A DNA stretch of 64,000 nucleotides from Pegoplata infirma. Taxonomy: Eukaryota > Arthropoda > Insecta > Diptera > Anthomyiidae. The stretch lies in contig CAWUER010000516.1 of NCBI GenBank assembly GCA_963921195.1, positions 1 through 64,000 of the forward strand. The letters run 5' to 3'. Below are positions 42,605-53,108 of the stretch, in pieces; position 1 is the first letter of the stretch, and the number at the start of each line of letters is the position of its first letter. The notes under the pieces are model-generated. The model did no database searches. It saw nothing but the letters and a program-made list of their open reading frames with translations, and was not told the origin of the DNA. Made by a program: the position numbers and the translations under genes.

Positions 42605-44008
42605 ATGGACACAAATGATACCGATTTAGTTCGAGGCTCTGCCTCACCGACTGGTGCTGGTCCTAGCACTGGTCTTAGGGCTGCGACCTTGAAGTCCGGC
42701 CTTGATTCTGGTAGGGGTGCTCAGCCTAATATTGGTGGTAAAAAGAAAAAGAAACTTAAGCCATCAAAGGTCAGGCACAACCAGAGAAGGCTTTGTTTGA
42801 AAATAATTAACAGACTAAGCCAACTCGATGGAACGAAGCTCTCCGAACGTGAGAAGGCGTCGCTATCATGGGCGAAAGGAGTCATTGAAGAACAGGACAA
42901 ACTTTCGGCAATGCGCGCATCTGACAAACAGAGCGCTGTTTCGGCCTCGTCATCGAAGTCTGGTAAAAGGTTGCGCTCGCCCGACGAGAAACCTTTACCT
43001 AAAAGATCTAAGGTGACCGGCAACGTCTGGACTCAGTCTTTTAGTGAAGTGGTGAAAGGTAACTTCGTTAGGGCTGTGATAAACAGGCAAAATGGGGATT
43101 GTAGTATTCCAAGGGACAAGTGGAGTTTAGTTGAAACTAAACTAAATGAAATCTACTATAGGCTTCTTGAGAGTATGCCTGATTTTCTCCCTACTACTGT
43201 CAACGCAGGTTGGTATCAGGGGCGAGTAAAACTCGTTGCTTTTGGAAACGAAAGATCCGCAGCCGTGTTTAAGGTTGCCATTAGCCAAGTGGGAGAGTTA
43301 TGGCCTGGAGCCAGACTGGACGTTGTGGAAAAACATGATATCCCCTCGCAACCCAGAGCTCATGCATGGATCCCAATGGCTACAAGTGACACTGCGGTGA
43401 TTCTAAAGATGATAAAAGTCTGCAATCCTGACCTTCCAACTCAGAATTGGCAAATTGCCAGATTGGGTGAGATGGAGGGCGCTCGTCGTCAAGCAGTGGT
43501 CTTGGTTAATGAGGAATCGCTTCCGCTTTTAGCCAGGACTGACGGCATTATTAGATTTGGCTTTTTTCATATAAGAGTCAATGTCTACAAGGGCGACCAG
43601 AAGCCTATTTTGGAAGCAGACAAGCCAGTGGCAGAGTCGGCTGGGGAGGAGAATCTGGAAAAGGTTGATATTCAGCTGACCGATTCTAGGCTGATGGGAG
43701 ATGCATCTGGCATTTTCGAAACCGAATCTGGCAACGAATGCGACCTCTGTGATGGCACGGAGGATAAAGCTGATGCCACTATGGGTGACATTCAGGACGA
43801 GGCCCATGCAGTGAGGAATTCGGAGAGTTCTGTTGCCTCCGATTCAGAACAGATGGGACACATATCTGGCTTATTCGAAACCGAATCTGGGGACGAATGC
43901 GACCTCTATGATAACACGGAGGATGAAGCCAATAACACGGTGGTGGAAAGGATGGTGGAAAAAAAGCAAGATGTTGCGGTTCCTACAAATAAACCTCCAT
44001 CACTGTAA
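42605..44008 (+). CDS. LINE ORF1, RNA-binding/chaperone-type protein
   Basis: 467 codons. A lysine-rich stretch (about residues 46-57) is followed by a region with charged and serine-rich sequence. From about residue 145 to 335 comes a globular segment whose pattern (W-SLVE, LPTTVNAGWYQGR, RAHAWIP, NPDLPTQNWQIARL) resembles the DUF4780-type domain of ORF1 proteins of insect LINEs. I see no CCHC zinc knuckles. The C-terminus is acidic and carries a duplicated segment: ETESGNECDLCDGTEDKA (about 380) and ETESGDECDLYDNTEDEA (about 436). ORF1 proteins of this group bind the element RNA to form the particle used in transposition. I chose 42605 because the upstream ATG at 42597 is out of frame and stops after 10 codons. 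Confidence 0.85.
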   Translation: MDTNDTDLVRGSASPTGAGPSTGLRAATLKSGLDSGRGAQPNIGGKKKKKLKPSKVRHNQRRLCLKIINRLSQLDGTKLSEREKASLSWAKGVIEEQDKLSAMRASDKQSAVSASSSKSGKRLRSPDEKPLPKRSKVTGNVWTQSFSEVVKGNFVRAVINRQNGDCSIPRDKWSLVETKLNEIYYRLLESMPDFLPTTVNAGWYQGRVKLVAFGNERSAAVFKVAISQVGELWPGARLDVVEKHDIPSQPRAHAWIPMATSDTAVILKMIKVCNPDLPTQNWQIARLGEMEGARRQAVVLVNEESLPLLARTDGIIRFGFFHIRVNVYKGDQKPILEADKPVAESAGEENLEKVDIQLTDSRLMGDASGIFETESGNECDLCDGTEDKADATMGDIQDEAHAVRNSESSVASDSEQMGHISGLFETESGDECDLYDNTEDEANNTVVERMVEKKQDVAVPTNKPPSL

Positions 44009-47000
44009 GGCAGCCTCAGCTGCACTATTGCTGCGCCTGACGACAGGAGCAGTTGACTTGGTTTTTATCCAAGAGCCCTGGGTGCGGGGTGGCAGGGTTT
44101 GCGGATTGAAGACCCCTGGGTTTAAGTTGATGGTTGCCAAAGGTGAGGGCTCACCAAGAGCCTGCATCTTGGCGAAAAATGGCTTAAATATATTCTTTTT
44201 ATCAACTTTTAGTGATATGGATGTTACAGCGGCTAGCTTAGAGCTTCATGGGAAATCTATTTGGCTCGCCTCTGCGTATTTTCCTAATCCGGGGCCAATA
44301 CCCCCGGAGAAGGTTGGCGGTCTGATTCGGGAGTCTGAATCTAGGGGACACCAGTTACTAGTGTGCTGTGATGCTAATGCACATCATTCGATATGGGGTA
44401 GTACAGACACAAATGATAGAGGCGAATCACTTTTGGAGTTTTTGTTAAGCACTAACCTGTATATTTGTAACAAGGGTAGTGAACCAACTTTCGTTACAAG
44501 TACGCGGCAAGAGGTTCTTGACGTAACACTTGTATCAGATACATTGTCTGATAGAATTGATGACTGGAGAGTTTTGGAAGAGCATTCTTTCTCAGATCAT
44601 CGGTACATTGAGTTTTTACTCAGGGAGCGTGCCCCGGTTGAGACAGTCTCTAGAAATCTGAGAAGAACAAACTGGGTGAAATATAGGGAGACTTTTTCTT
44701 TGCTTTTGGATGAAGTACCCCTATCTGAACCGCATAGTTTAGCGGAAATTGACTGTCTGGTTGATCATATAACAAATGTTTGTAATAGGTGCCTGGATGC
44801 GTCTTGCCCTTCTGCAAAGCCTAGAGGGAAAAAAAAGCCACCTTGGTGGTCAAATGAGTTGCAGACGAGCAGAGATTCCTGCAGAAAGCTCTTTAATAAG
44901 GCTAAATTTTCAAGAGCGGACGAGGACTGGTCTGCATACAGGCTGCAACTTAAGAGTTATAAAAAGATGATCAGAAATGCCAAATGTGATTCTTGGAAAA
45001 ACTTCTGTGGAAACATAGAAGACGTTTCTGAGGCATCCAGGCTGCGCAAGGTTCTGGCTACTTCTCCTTGCACCCTAGGATACCTGAAAGATCCTAATGG
45101 GGTGTGGTCTTCCTCCAGTGGAGAGTCGCTGGATCTCCTTTTAAACACGCATTTTCCGGGCAATTCCATGACGCCGTTTCAAGCTTTGGAACGTTCTGAC
45201 GCCCAAGCATCTGAAATTGCTTCGGAAATAATAAATATGCCAACATTAATCTGGGCGATAAAAAGCTTCAGGCCCTATAAATCTCCGGGACCTGATGGTA
45301 TAATCCCGGCTGAGTTGCAGCAAGTGTTGGACTATATAGCCCCGTTGCTGTATAATCTATACACAGCATGCATCAATTGGTCGTATATTCCTTTAAAATG
45401 GAGGGATACCAGAGTCGTATTTATCCCGAAGGCTGGGAAAAGTTCCCACACAGCTCCGAAGGATTTCAGACCAATTAGTCTGTCTTCTTTTTTGTTAAAG
45501 ACAATGGAACGAATGATAGACTCATATTTGCGTAGAGTGATTGACCCGAGGTTGCTTTCGACAAAGCAACATGCATACAGCAAGGGACGATCAACGGAAA
45601 CAGCTCTTCATGAGCTCGTTGGTACCATCGAGAGATCGCTTTCGGTAAAGGAGTACACTATGGTGGCCTTTCTTGATATTGAGGGGGCTTTTAATAATGT
45701 CATTCCAGAATCGATAATATTGGCATTGTCTGGTCTGGGAGTAAAGCGTGAAATCGTTTTAATGGTGGAAAACCTACTTGCCAATAGACGTATAACGTCT
45801 GAATTGGGAGCGTCCGTCATATCTCGATTTGTCAATAGGGGCACACCACAAGGAGGTGTTCTTTCGCCGCTTCTTTGGAACCTGGCACTGAATTCAATGC
45901 TACTATCTCTAGAAGCACGTGGTTGTCATGTTATCGCATATGCTGACGATGTCGCGATAGCGGTAAAGGGGAAGCATCTGCCAACATTGCGGGACATTCT
46001 TCAGGGTTCTCTGCAAGATCTGTCTAAATGGGCAAGAGACTGTGGCCTAGGAGTTAATCCTAGTAAAACAGAGCTTGTTTTGTTTACAAGGAAAAATAAG
46101 ATTCCTGCTTTTGATCCTATTTCTCTGGACGGTACTGAAATCACCTTCTCAGATGGAGCCAAGTATCTTGGAGTATTTCTAGATAGGAAGCTGAATTTCA
46201 GGCGTAATATTGAGGAACGGGTGAGAAAAGCAACGATTGCTTTGTATTCCTGTAAAAGGGCCATTGGAAAACGATGGGGTTTTAGCCCTCAAGTCGTTCA
46301 TTGGATCTATACAGCAGTGGTGCGTCCAATTTTGCTGTATGGAATCATTGTCTGGTGGCCTGCTTTGGAAACAAAAGCGAACTTTGTCTTTATCACGAAG
46401 GTACAGAGAATGGCGTCAATGTGCATCACTGGTGCTCTTCGTACTACACCTACGGCTGCATTAGAAATCCTCCTTCACCTGATACCCTTGGACATATTGG
46501 GTAGGCAGTATGCGGCTGCATCGGCAATTCGACTTAATAGCACGCTGCAATGGAGGAGCAGTGATTGTGGCCATAGCGCAATCTTGAAAAAGATAACAAT
46601 ACCACAAAATGTGGACTGTGCTCCCTCTTTGAGCCTCTTTGAGCGCCACTTTACCACTATGATACCATCCAGGGAGTCTTGGATGGGGGATACTCCGGGT
46701 AGTGGAGCTACCATAAATTTTTACACAGATGGATCGAGGCTGCACGAACAAGTGGGCTTTGGAGTCTATTCGGAAGAGCTTGGGTTGAGCCTGGCTCGTA
46801 GATTGCCAGATCATTGCAGTGTTTACCAGGCAGAGATGCTGGCAATAAAAGAAGTGGCTGACTGGTTGAGCTGCAATGTCTTGTCTACAACCGCAGTCAA
46901 CATCTATACTGACAGTCAAGCCGCGGTCAAGTCCCTGGATTCAATGTTTCTGAAAACAAGATCTGCCCTTAACTGCCGCACGTCTTTAAATGAGATGGCC

Positions 47001-47564
47001 AAGCAGTTTAACATACGACTCATATGGGTCCCAGGGCACAGAGACATTCCAGGGAATTGCAAAGCCGATGAGCTTGCAAGACTAGGAACTACCTTACAGG
47101 TTCCAACAGAATTGGAATGTGTTGGTACGCCTCTAGAAACTTGCAAGCAAAACCTACGGCTTTGTTCTGCGACGGAGACTAATCAAAGATGGGCAAATGG
47201 ATGGACGTGTGAGACAACACGACTGATTTGGCCTTCTCTTAATCAGGGGCGCACAAGTGAGCTGATATCGCTTCCAAGAGGAGAGATTTCAACGGTGGTT
47301 TCTATAATTACCGGACACTGTCTTATAGGGAAGCACGCAGAGCGGTTAAATGTGCCGTCGAATGACTTTTGCCGAAGTTGCATGGATGAAGAGGAGTTGG
47401 AAACTATCGAACACTTTATTTGCCATTGCCCGGCACTTTCTGGTCAGCGACTTGCTTCACTGGGATCTAGGGAGCTGTACGATCTTTCAGATTTGTCGGA
47501 TGTCAAAATTCAACATCTAAGGAGTTTCATAAGAAGCTCAAACTGGTTTAACGACAGGGACTAG
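43971..47564 (+). CDS. LINE ORF2: endonuclease, reverse transcriptase, RNase H
   Basis: 1197 codons from ATG 43971, in the +1 frame relative to ORF1 and overlapping its last 38 bases; the frame is open further upstream. Residues 1-217 form an apurinic-type endonuclease (IQEPW 33-37, DANAHHSIWG 134-143, SDH 208-210). Reverse transcriptase follows: FLDIEGAF 567-574, GTPQGGVLSP 624-633, catalytic YADD 657-660, LGVFLDRKLNF 733-743. RNase H is complete by its D-E-D-D set (TDG 919-921, E955, TDS 980-982, D1033 in KADELA; GHR 1022-1024). The C-terminus has a Cys/His cluster (C1134, C1137, H1148, C1151/C1153). The protein nicks target DNA and copies the element RNA in place. RNase H downstream of RT places it in the I superfamily; LOA is my best guess because of ORF1. 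All key residues are present. Confidence 0.92.
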   Translation: MLRFLQINLHHCKAASAALLLRLTTGAVDLVFIQEPWVRGGRVCGLKTPGFKLMVAKGEGSPRACILAKNGLNIFFLSTFSDMDVTAASLELHGKSIWLASAYFPNPGPIPPEKVGGLIRESESRGHQLLVCCDANAHHSIWGSTDTNDRGESLLEFLLSTNLYICNKGSEPTFVTSTRQEVLDVTLVSDTLSDRIDDWRVLEEHSFSDHRYIEFLLRERAPVETVSRNLRRTNWVKYRETFSLLLDEVPLSEPHSLAEIDCLVDHITNVCNRCLDASCPSAKPRGKKKPPWWSNELQTSRDSCRKLFNKAKFSRADEDWSAYRLQLKSYKKMIRNAKCDSWKNFCGNIEDVSEASRLRKVLATSPCTLGYLKDPNGVWSSSSGESLDLLLNTHFPGNSMTPFQALERSDAQASEIASEIINMPTLIWAIKSFRPYKSPGPDGIIPAELQQVLDYIAPLLYNLYTACINWSYIPLKWRDTRVVFIPKAGKSSHTAPKDFRPISLSSFLLKTMERMIDSYLRRVIDPRLLSTKQHAYSKGRSTETALHELVGTIERSLSVKEYTMVAFLDIEGAFNNVIPESIILALSGLGVKREIVLMVENLLANRRITSELGASVISRFVNRGTPQGGVLSPLLWNLALNSMLLSLEARGCHVIAYADDVAIAVKGKHLPTLRDILQGSLQDLSKWARDCGLGVNPSKTELVLFTRKNKIPAFDPISLDGTEITFSDGAKYLGVFLDRKLNFRRNIEERVRKATIALYSCKRAIGKRWGFSPQVVHWIYTAVVRPILLYGIIVWWPALETKANFVFITKVQRMASMCITGALRTTPTAALEILLHLIPLDILGRQYAAASAIRLNSTLQWRSSDCGHSAILKKITIPQNVDCAPSLSLFERHFTTMIPSRESWMGDTPGSGATINFYTDGSRLHEQVGFGVYSEELGLSLARRLPDHCSVYQAEMLAIKEVADWLSCNVLSTTAVNIYTDSQAAVKSLDSMFLKTRSALNCRTSLNEMAKQFNIRLIWVPGHRDIPGNCKADELARLGTTLQVPTELECVGTPLETCKQNLRLCSATETNQRWANGWTCETTRLIWPSLNQGRTSELISLPRGEISTVVSIITGHCLIGKHAERLNVPSNDFCRSCMDEEELETIEHFICHCPALSGQRLASLGSRELYDLSDLSDVKIQHLRSFIRSSNWFNDRD

Positions 47565-47741
47565 TAGGGAAACCTATTACGATCCCGTGGTATCACAATG
47601 GACCTCAGAGTCTACGTGTGTTGACGTAAAACGTCAGCAGCCACTTACAACCTAACCTAACCTAACCTACTGTCGGAAATGAAAAGAACGTATAATCAGT
47701 TTTGATGTTGAGTTACGATTTGGAAAGGACAACGTTTTTAC

Positions 47742-48791
47742 TAGGGCTTCCAATCGGGATTGGTTTTTCTGAATCCCGGGATTCGGGATTATAGAAAAAT
47801 TTTCGGGATCCCGATTTCGGGATCCCGGGATTTTCGGGATATTTTGAATCCCGGGATTCACGGGATTTATTGTAAATTTTCGGGATTTTTCGGGATTTTC
47901 AAAAATTTTTAGTATTTTTTGTCACTTTGAAAAATCCACGCTTTCGTAAAGATTAGATGATGTTGTGAACTTCAAAAAAAAGTTGGGGATTCCTCCTGTG
48001 AAGAATATCCGTATTCGGTTCTCCTTCTTATCGTCCGTCGTGGCTCATCGCTATCAACTTTTAGTGAGCGTGAGTTGAAAAAAAAAAAATAAACTTTCGA
48101 ATTTTTGCATAAGTGCGTCATTTTTTGGTAAAGGTTCCGTGATTGGATTTTTTTTTTCATTTATTTGATTTTTTTTTTTTAATTTATTTTTTTTTTTTTT
48201 TTCATTGCAAAAAAAAAATATTTTTTAGCAATGTTTTTTTTTGGTAAAAAATGTGTTTACGTGAGTGCGAGAGTAGCGTTTGCATGACTCACGCGTTAGC
48301 GTAAGTCATAAGTGAGTGATTTCATTATTGTTTGCGTGAGCGTGAGTCAAAACCCACTCACGCCTTTAAAAAATCTTTTAGTAAAACATAAAATTAAAAA
48401 CGTTTACAACTTAAGGAGTTAAGATGTGTCAAAAGCCATTTACGGTCCTATGCTCCTTGTAAGAGTAAAAGTATTATATATAAAAGCCCTTATGTCGAAC
48501 CACCACTAGTTTTTAGAATTTCTTTACATTTCGCAAACGTTTCACCTTTTTCTATAACAAAAATATGGTACCTGACGGAACTTTTGTCGATTTTTTTTTA
48601 TATTTTGTTCCACAAAATTCATATTTTATACAAATTATTTAAAAAAATCTAAAAATATTGAAAAAAAAAATAAAAAAATCGGGATCCCGAAAATCCCGGG
48701 ATTGAAAATCAGAAATCCCGAGATTCGGGATTTGCCTAATCCCGAAAATCCCGGGATTTCCGGGATCGGGATATCCCGATTGGAAGCCCTA
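47742..48791. mobile_element. hAT-like MITE with TAGGGCTTCCAATCGGGAT termini
   Basis: TAGGGCTTCCAATCGGGAT and ATCCCGATTGGAAGCCCTA are perfect 19-bp TIRs. GTTTTTAC on both sides (47734-47741, 48792-48799) is a perfect 8-bp TSD. Both subterminal regions consist of GGGATTTTCGGGATCCCG-type repeats. No transposase frame. A worn GGGATT-rich patch near 26000 may be a relic of the same family. Confidence 0.95.
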
Positions 48792-48799
48792 GTTTTTAC

Positions 48800-49960
48800 T
48801 AACAATCACAAGAAGACTGTCACCTTACCTACATGGAAAATATTGTCGGCATGATGTAAGTATTAATAGTTTATTTATTCCTGTCCTTCAGATATCCTAA
48901 CAAACATAACCCGGTAAGATAATATACATACTACTAAATATATTGATTTTAATAAAAGTTTTAAGTACTCATTTGCTTATTATGAGTAAAAAATTCTTTT
49001 AGTAATAGCAAGTTATTTTTTGCTGGAATAAAAAAGAAATGTGGAATTATTTTTAATATTTTTTCACTTGAAATTCCATAAAAAGTATTCGATGGTCTTA
49101 AGCATCCCATGGTCTTAACAAAGTGGTTTGAAAGTTTTTCTCTAAAAACGTAAAACAAAATATTTTTTCGGAATAAATCCACTCCTATGCAATTGAATCC
49201 CACTTTGATTTTTGATGAAGTGATTGAAGTGATTTCATTCCGAAAAAAAAATATTCGTTTTGGGTTTTACGAGTAAACCACTTATTACAATTCCAAACGG
49301 AATTAAGCCTGTGACATGCCCTTTAATACAATAAAATTTCTAGAAATACCTTATTAATATTTTATATCTTTTTTTTTATAGATTTTGACTTTAAATATGC
49401 TAAAATGAAGTTTATAGCATAACAAAAACGCTAAGTCTGAAGAAACTCTAATTTAACAATAACACAAGAAAACAACAAGGAAATCATCCTTCCTTTAATA
49501 AGCCCTTTGCTCGCTTCTTGATATTTTAAATCCTTTACTATTTTTTTACTATCAAAATGTGTTCTAATAGGTCTATTCGATTACCCAAATTTTTTACTAT
49601 TTTTTACTACAACTGGAAAGTCTTGTTTACTTTTTGTATTATTGTATTATTGTATTATTTACTTTTTGTATTATTGTATTATTTGTATGGAAATTTATTA
49701 TTAAATTTCCAGCTGTAGTAAAATGAGTAAAAAATAGTAGATTGTAGTAAGGTAATCGAATAGATCTAATATCTATAAGTTAAATTATATATTTTTATAT
49801 GGTCACCAAAATGCAAACGCAGTAAGTAAAAAATCAAAATCATCAAACTAAAGGTTTTTATTGAGATATATGAAAAACCCCATAGTGAATAAAAAAATAT
49901 TTTTTATTTTTAATTATACTTATGTACACCGTTTGCAATTCTGGTGAATATAATAATCTA
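48800..49960. other. Internal part of the 8.9-kb hAT-like element
   Basis: The end of the 155-bp unit is followed by AT-rich sequence. A palindrome lies at about 49155-49285 (CGTAAAACAAAATATTTTTT with its complement, and ATTCCGAAAA). A small MITE is at 49566-49770. No transposase domain was recognised. Confidence 0.5.
49566..49770. mobile_element. Small MITE with AGGTCTATTCGATTACC termini
   Basis: AGGTCTATTCGATTACC and GGTAATCGAATAGATCT are inverted repeats with one mismatch; AAATTTCCAGCTGTAGTAAAA and CTACAACTGGAAAG extend them. TTGTATTATTGTATTATT repeats fill the centre. About 205 bp, non-coding. Confidence 0.75.
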
Positions 49961-49976
49961 TTACATATAGTTTAAG

Positions 49977-50240
49977 ATGAAAAAAATAATTAAAAATAAG
50001 AAAAAGAATGTAAAACAAATTGAAAACAAGATCATATATGATCCAATATATGATCCAATATATGACCCAATATATGATACAATATATGATAACATATATT
50101 GGATCATATATGATCGTGTCTTATATAAGCGCCAATTTTGGAATATGTTCATATATGAGACCATATTTGACACTATATATGATACAGTATATGGTCTCAT
50201 ATATGATATCATATATGATAATATACAACATTTTTAGCCG
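49977..50240. repeat. CATATATGATC-rich self-complementary array
   Basis: Repeats of ATATATGATCCAATATATGA and ATATATGATATCATATATG alternate so that either strand folds on itself. Open frames on both strands (86-107 codons) are products of the 10-11 base periodicity. It forms the inner part of the right end of 41426-50325. Confidence 0.8.
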
Positions 50241-51189
50241 GGTGAGTTATTTTTTAGTCAAAAGGAAAAAAATGAGGGGGTACCGTCTCAACATTTCCAA
50301 CATTTCCAAAATAAGGGACACTCTAATGTACATACTATACTAGCTTACAATCCCAGTACTTCGTTACCGGTTGTATTGAATACCGGATAATAGAAGGATC
50401 AGGATTACTCTATCGATTTACAAAAAATTCCCCTACGTAGTCTTTGTTTTATTTACTTGTCGACGTTTAAGTCTTCCATAAAAAAATATTTCAATGAATA
50501 ATATAAACAATAAAATTTTAATAACTTTGCTGGTACGTTATCATGTTTGTTCGGGGGAAAAATATAATGACAATATTCGAGCCCTTATGTCGGGATTTTG
50601 TATTTTGAGTGAATAAATATTTCAGTGAAAAAAGAAATTGGAATAAAAAAAAATATGGAGTAAAAAAAAGCTAAACACCAAAAATTTGAGTTAAAAATAT
50701 AATTCCATATTGTTCCCTGCTCTATTCCATATTGTTTCCCGTTCTACTCCATTTCATTTCCAATTCCATCTCCATCTTCTAAGGTCATTATTATAGGTAC
50801 AGAAAAAGTACCAAAAGTACACTTTATTACCCACATTAGAACCGAAATTAAAAAGTACCTCTTTCAGAATGTTTTTTCTTCACCGAAGGATCCTACAATC
50901 CATATTTCAATTATCAAGGATCATTGTTTCAGCAAATATTAAAAGTACTTTTTATCCCCGTTAAGAAACGGAATTTCCAAAAAAAACTTTTCCCAATCTC
51001 TTTTTTCACCGAAGGATTTTACATTCCAAATTTTAAGTTTCTGGGGCCATTATATCAGGAAATAAATAAGTACACTTTTTCATTCCTTTTAACCCCATTA
51101 TTTTCCGAGAGACGAACCTTTTCCAATTTCAAGTTTCTATGTTTATTATTTCAGGAAATAAAAAAGTACCAAAAGTGTACTTTCGGCAT

Positions 51190-53108
51190 ATTTAACAAAA
51201 CGTACTTTTTATGGAAGGTATTTTTTATTAAAGGTACTTTTTATAAAAGGTACTTTTTATAAAAGGTACTTTTTATAAAAGGTACTTTTTATAAAAAGTA
51301 CTTTTGATAAAAGGTACTTTTTATAAAAGGTACTTTTTATAAAAGTTACTTTTTATAAAAGGTACTTTTTATTAAAGGTACTTTTTATAAAAGGTATTTT
51401 TTATAAAAGGTCCTTTTTTAAAAAAGGTACTTTTTATAAAAGGTACTTTTTATAAAATGTACTTTTTATAAAAGGTACTTTTTATAAAAGGAACTTTTTA
51501 TAAAAGGTACTTTTTATAAAAGGTACTTTTTATAAAATGTACTTTTTATAGAAGCTCTTTTTTATAAAAGGTACTTTATATAAAAGGTACTTTTTATAAA
51601 AGGTACTTTTTATAGAAGGTACTTTTTATAAAAGGTACTTTTTATAAAAGGTACTTTTTATAAAAGGTACTTTTTATAAAAGGTACTTTTTATAAAAGGT
51701 ACTTTATATAAAAGGTACTTTTTATAAAAGGTACTTTTCATAAAAGGTACTTTTTATAAAAGGTACTTTTTATAAAAGGTACTTTATATAAAAGGTACTT
51801 TTTATAAAAGGTACTTTTTATAAAAGGTACTTTTTATAAAAGGTACTTTTTATAAAAGGTACTTTTTATAAAAGGTACTTTTTATAAAAGGTAATTCTTA
51901 AAAAAGGTATTTTTTATAAAAGGTACTTATTATAAAAGGTACTTTTTATAAAAGGTACTTTTTATAAAAGGTACTTTTTATAAAAGGTACTTTTTATAAA
52001 AGGTACTTTTTATAAAAGGTACTTTTTATAAAAGGTACTTTTTATAAAAGGTACTTTTTATAAAAGGTACTTTTTATAAAAGGTACTTTTTATAAAAGGT
52101 ACTTTTTATAAAAGGTACTTTTTATAAAAGGTACTTTTTATAAAAGGTACTTTTTATAAAAGGTACTTTTTATAAAAGGTACTTTTTATATAAGGTACTT
52201 TTTATAAAGGTACTTTTTATAAAAGGTACTTTATATAAAAGGTACTTTTTATAAAAGGTACTTTTTATAAAAGGTACTTTTTATAAAAGGTACTTTTTAT
52301 AAAAGGTACTTTATATAAAAGGTACTTTTAATAAAAGGTACTTTTTATAAAAGGTACTTTTTATAAAAGGTACTTTTTATAAAAGGTAATTCTTATAAAA
52401 GGTATTTTTTATAAAAGGTACTTTTTATAAAAGGTACTTTTTATAAAAGGTACTTTTTATTAAAGGTACTTTTTATAAAAGGTACTTTTTATAAAAGGTA
52501 CTTTTTATAAAAGGTACTTTTTATAAAAGGTACTTTTTATAAAAGGTACTTTTTTTAAAAGGTACTTTTTATAAAAGGTACTTTTTATAAAAGGTACTTT
52601 TTATAAAAGGTACTTTTTATAAAAGGTACTTTTTATAAAGGTACTTTTTATAAAAGGTACTTTTTATAAAAGGTACTTTTTATAAAAGGTACTTTTTATA
52701 AAAGGTACTTTTTATAAAAGGTACTTATTATAAAAGGTACTTTTTATAAAAGGTACTTTTTATAAAAGGTACTTTTTATAAAAGGTACTTTTTATAAAAG
52801 GTACTTTTTATAAAAGGTACTTTTTATAAAAGGTACTTTTTATAAAAGGTACTTTTTATAAAAGGTACTTTTTATAAAAGGTACTTTTTATAAAAGGTAC
52901 TTTTTATAAAAGGTACTTTTTATAAAAGGTACTTTTTATAAAAGGTACTTTTTATAAAAGGTACTTTTTATAAAAGGTACTTTTTATAAAAGGTACTTTT
53001 TATAAAAGGTACTTTTTATAAAAGGTACTTTTTATAAAAGGTACTTTTTATAAAAGGTACTTTTTTATAAATGGTACTTTTTATAAAAGGTACTTTTTAT
53101 AAAGGTAC
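51190..53108 (+). repeat. 16-bp minisatellite, AAAAGGTACTTTTTAT, about 118 units
   Basis: The same unit as 27790-28622 in a 1.9-kb array. Occasional variants (ATTAAA, CTTATTATA, GGTAATTCTTA) recur at more than one place, for example near 51893 and 52387, indicating block duplications of several hundred bases inside the array. Confidence 0.95.

Larger units (their letters stand above)
42454..47667 (+). mobile_element. Full-length non-LTR retrotransposon (LINE, I/LOA-like)
   Basis: It is flanked by TACTG on both sides (42449-42453, 47668-47672), a short TSD. The 5' UTR is 151 bp, with a repeated TGTTCGTAATAGG and an out-of-frame upstream ATG at 42597. Two open frames overlap by 38 bases. The 3' UTR is about 100 bp and ends in three to four CCTAA units instead of poly(A). 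The host sequence is a 155-bp tandem unit that is cleanly split. Both frames are undamaged, so the copy is young and possibly competent to move. Confidence 0.9.
41426..50325. mobile_element. hAT-like element with TAGAGTGTCCC termini, 8-bp TSD, nested insertions
   Basis: TAGAGTGTCCC and GGGACACTCTA are perfect 11-bp TIRs. The 8-bp TSD ATGTACAT lies directly outside both (41418-41425, 50326-50333). Both ends then carry CCCGGCTAAAAAT-type blocks and CATATATGAT-rich sequence (to 41690, and 49977-50240). Without the LINE and the smaller hAT-like element it would be about 2.6 kb. A short spliceable frame near 41860-42010 was the only hint of coding. Confidence 0.85.

Noticed and set aside
43833..43970. 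An earlier start for LINE ORF2
   Set aside because: The 46 extra codons overlap the acidic repeat of ORF1 and have no endonuclease resemblance. The endonuclease fold begins at MLRFLQINLHH (43971).
47640..47672. A telomere or interstitial telomeric array
   Set aside because: Only three to four CCTAA units are present, at the exact end of a LINE; Diptera lack TTAGG telomeres.
49961..50343. Open frames of 83-107 codons on both strands
   Set aside because: They arise from the CATATATGATC periodicity and repeat the same Tyr, Met, Ile and Asp words.
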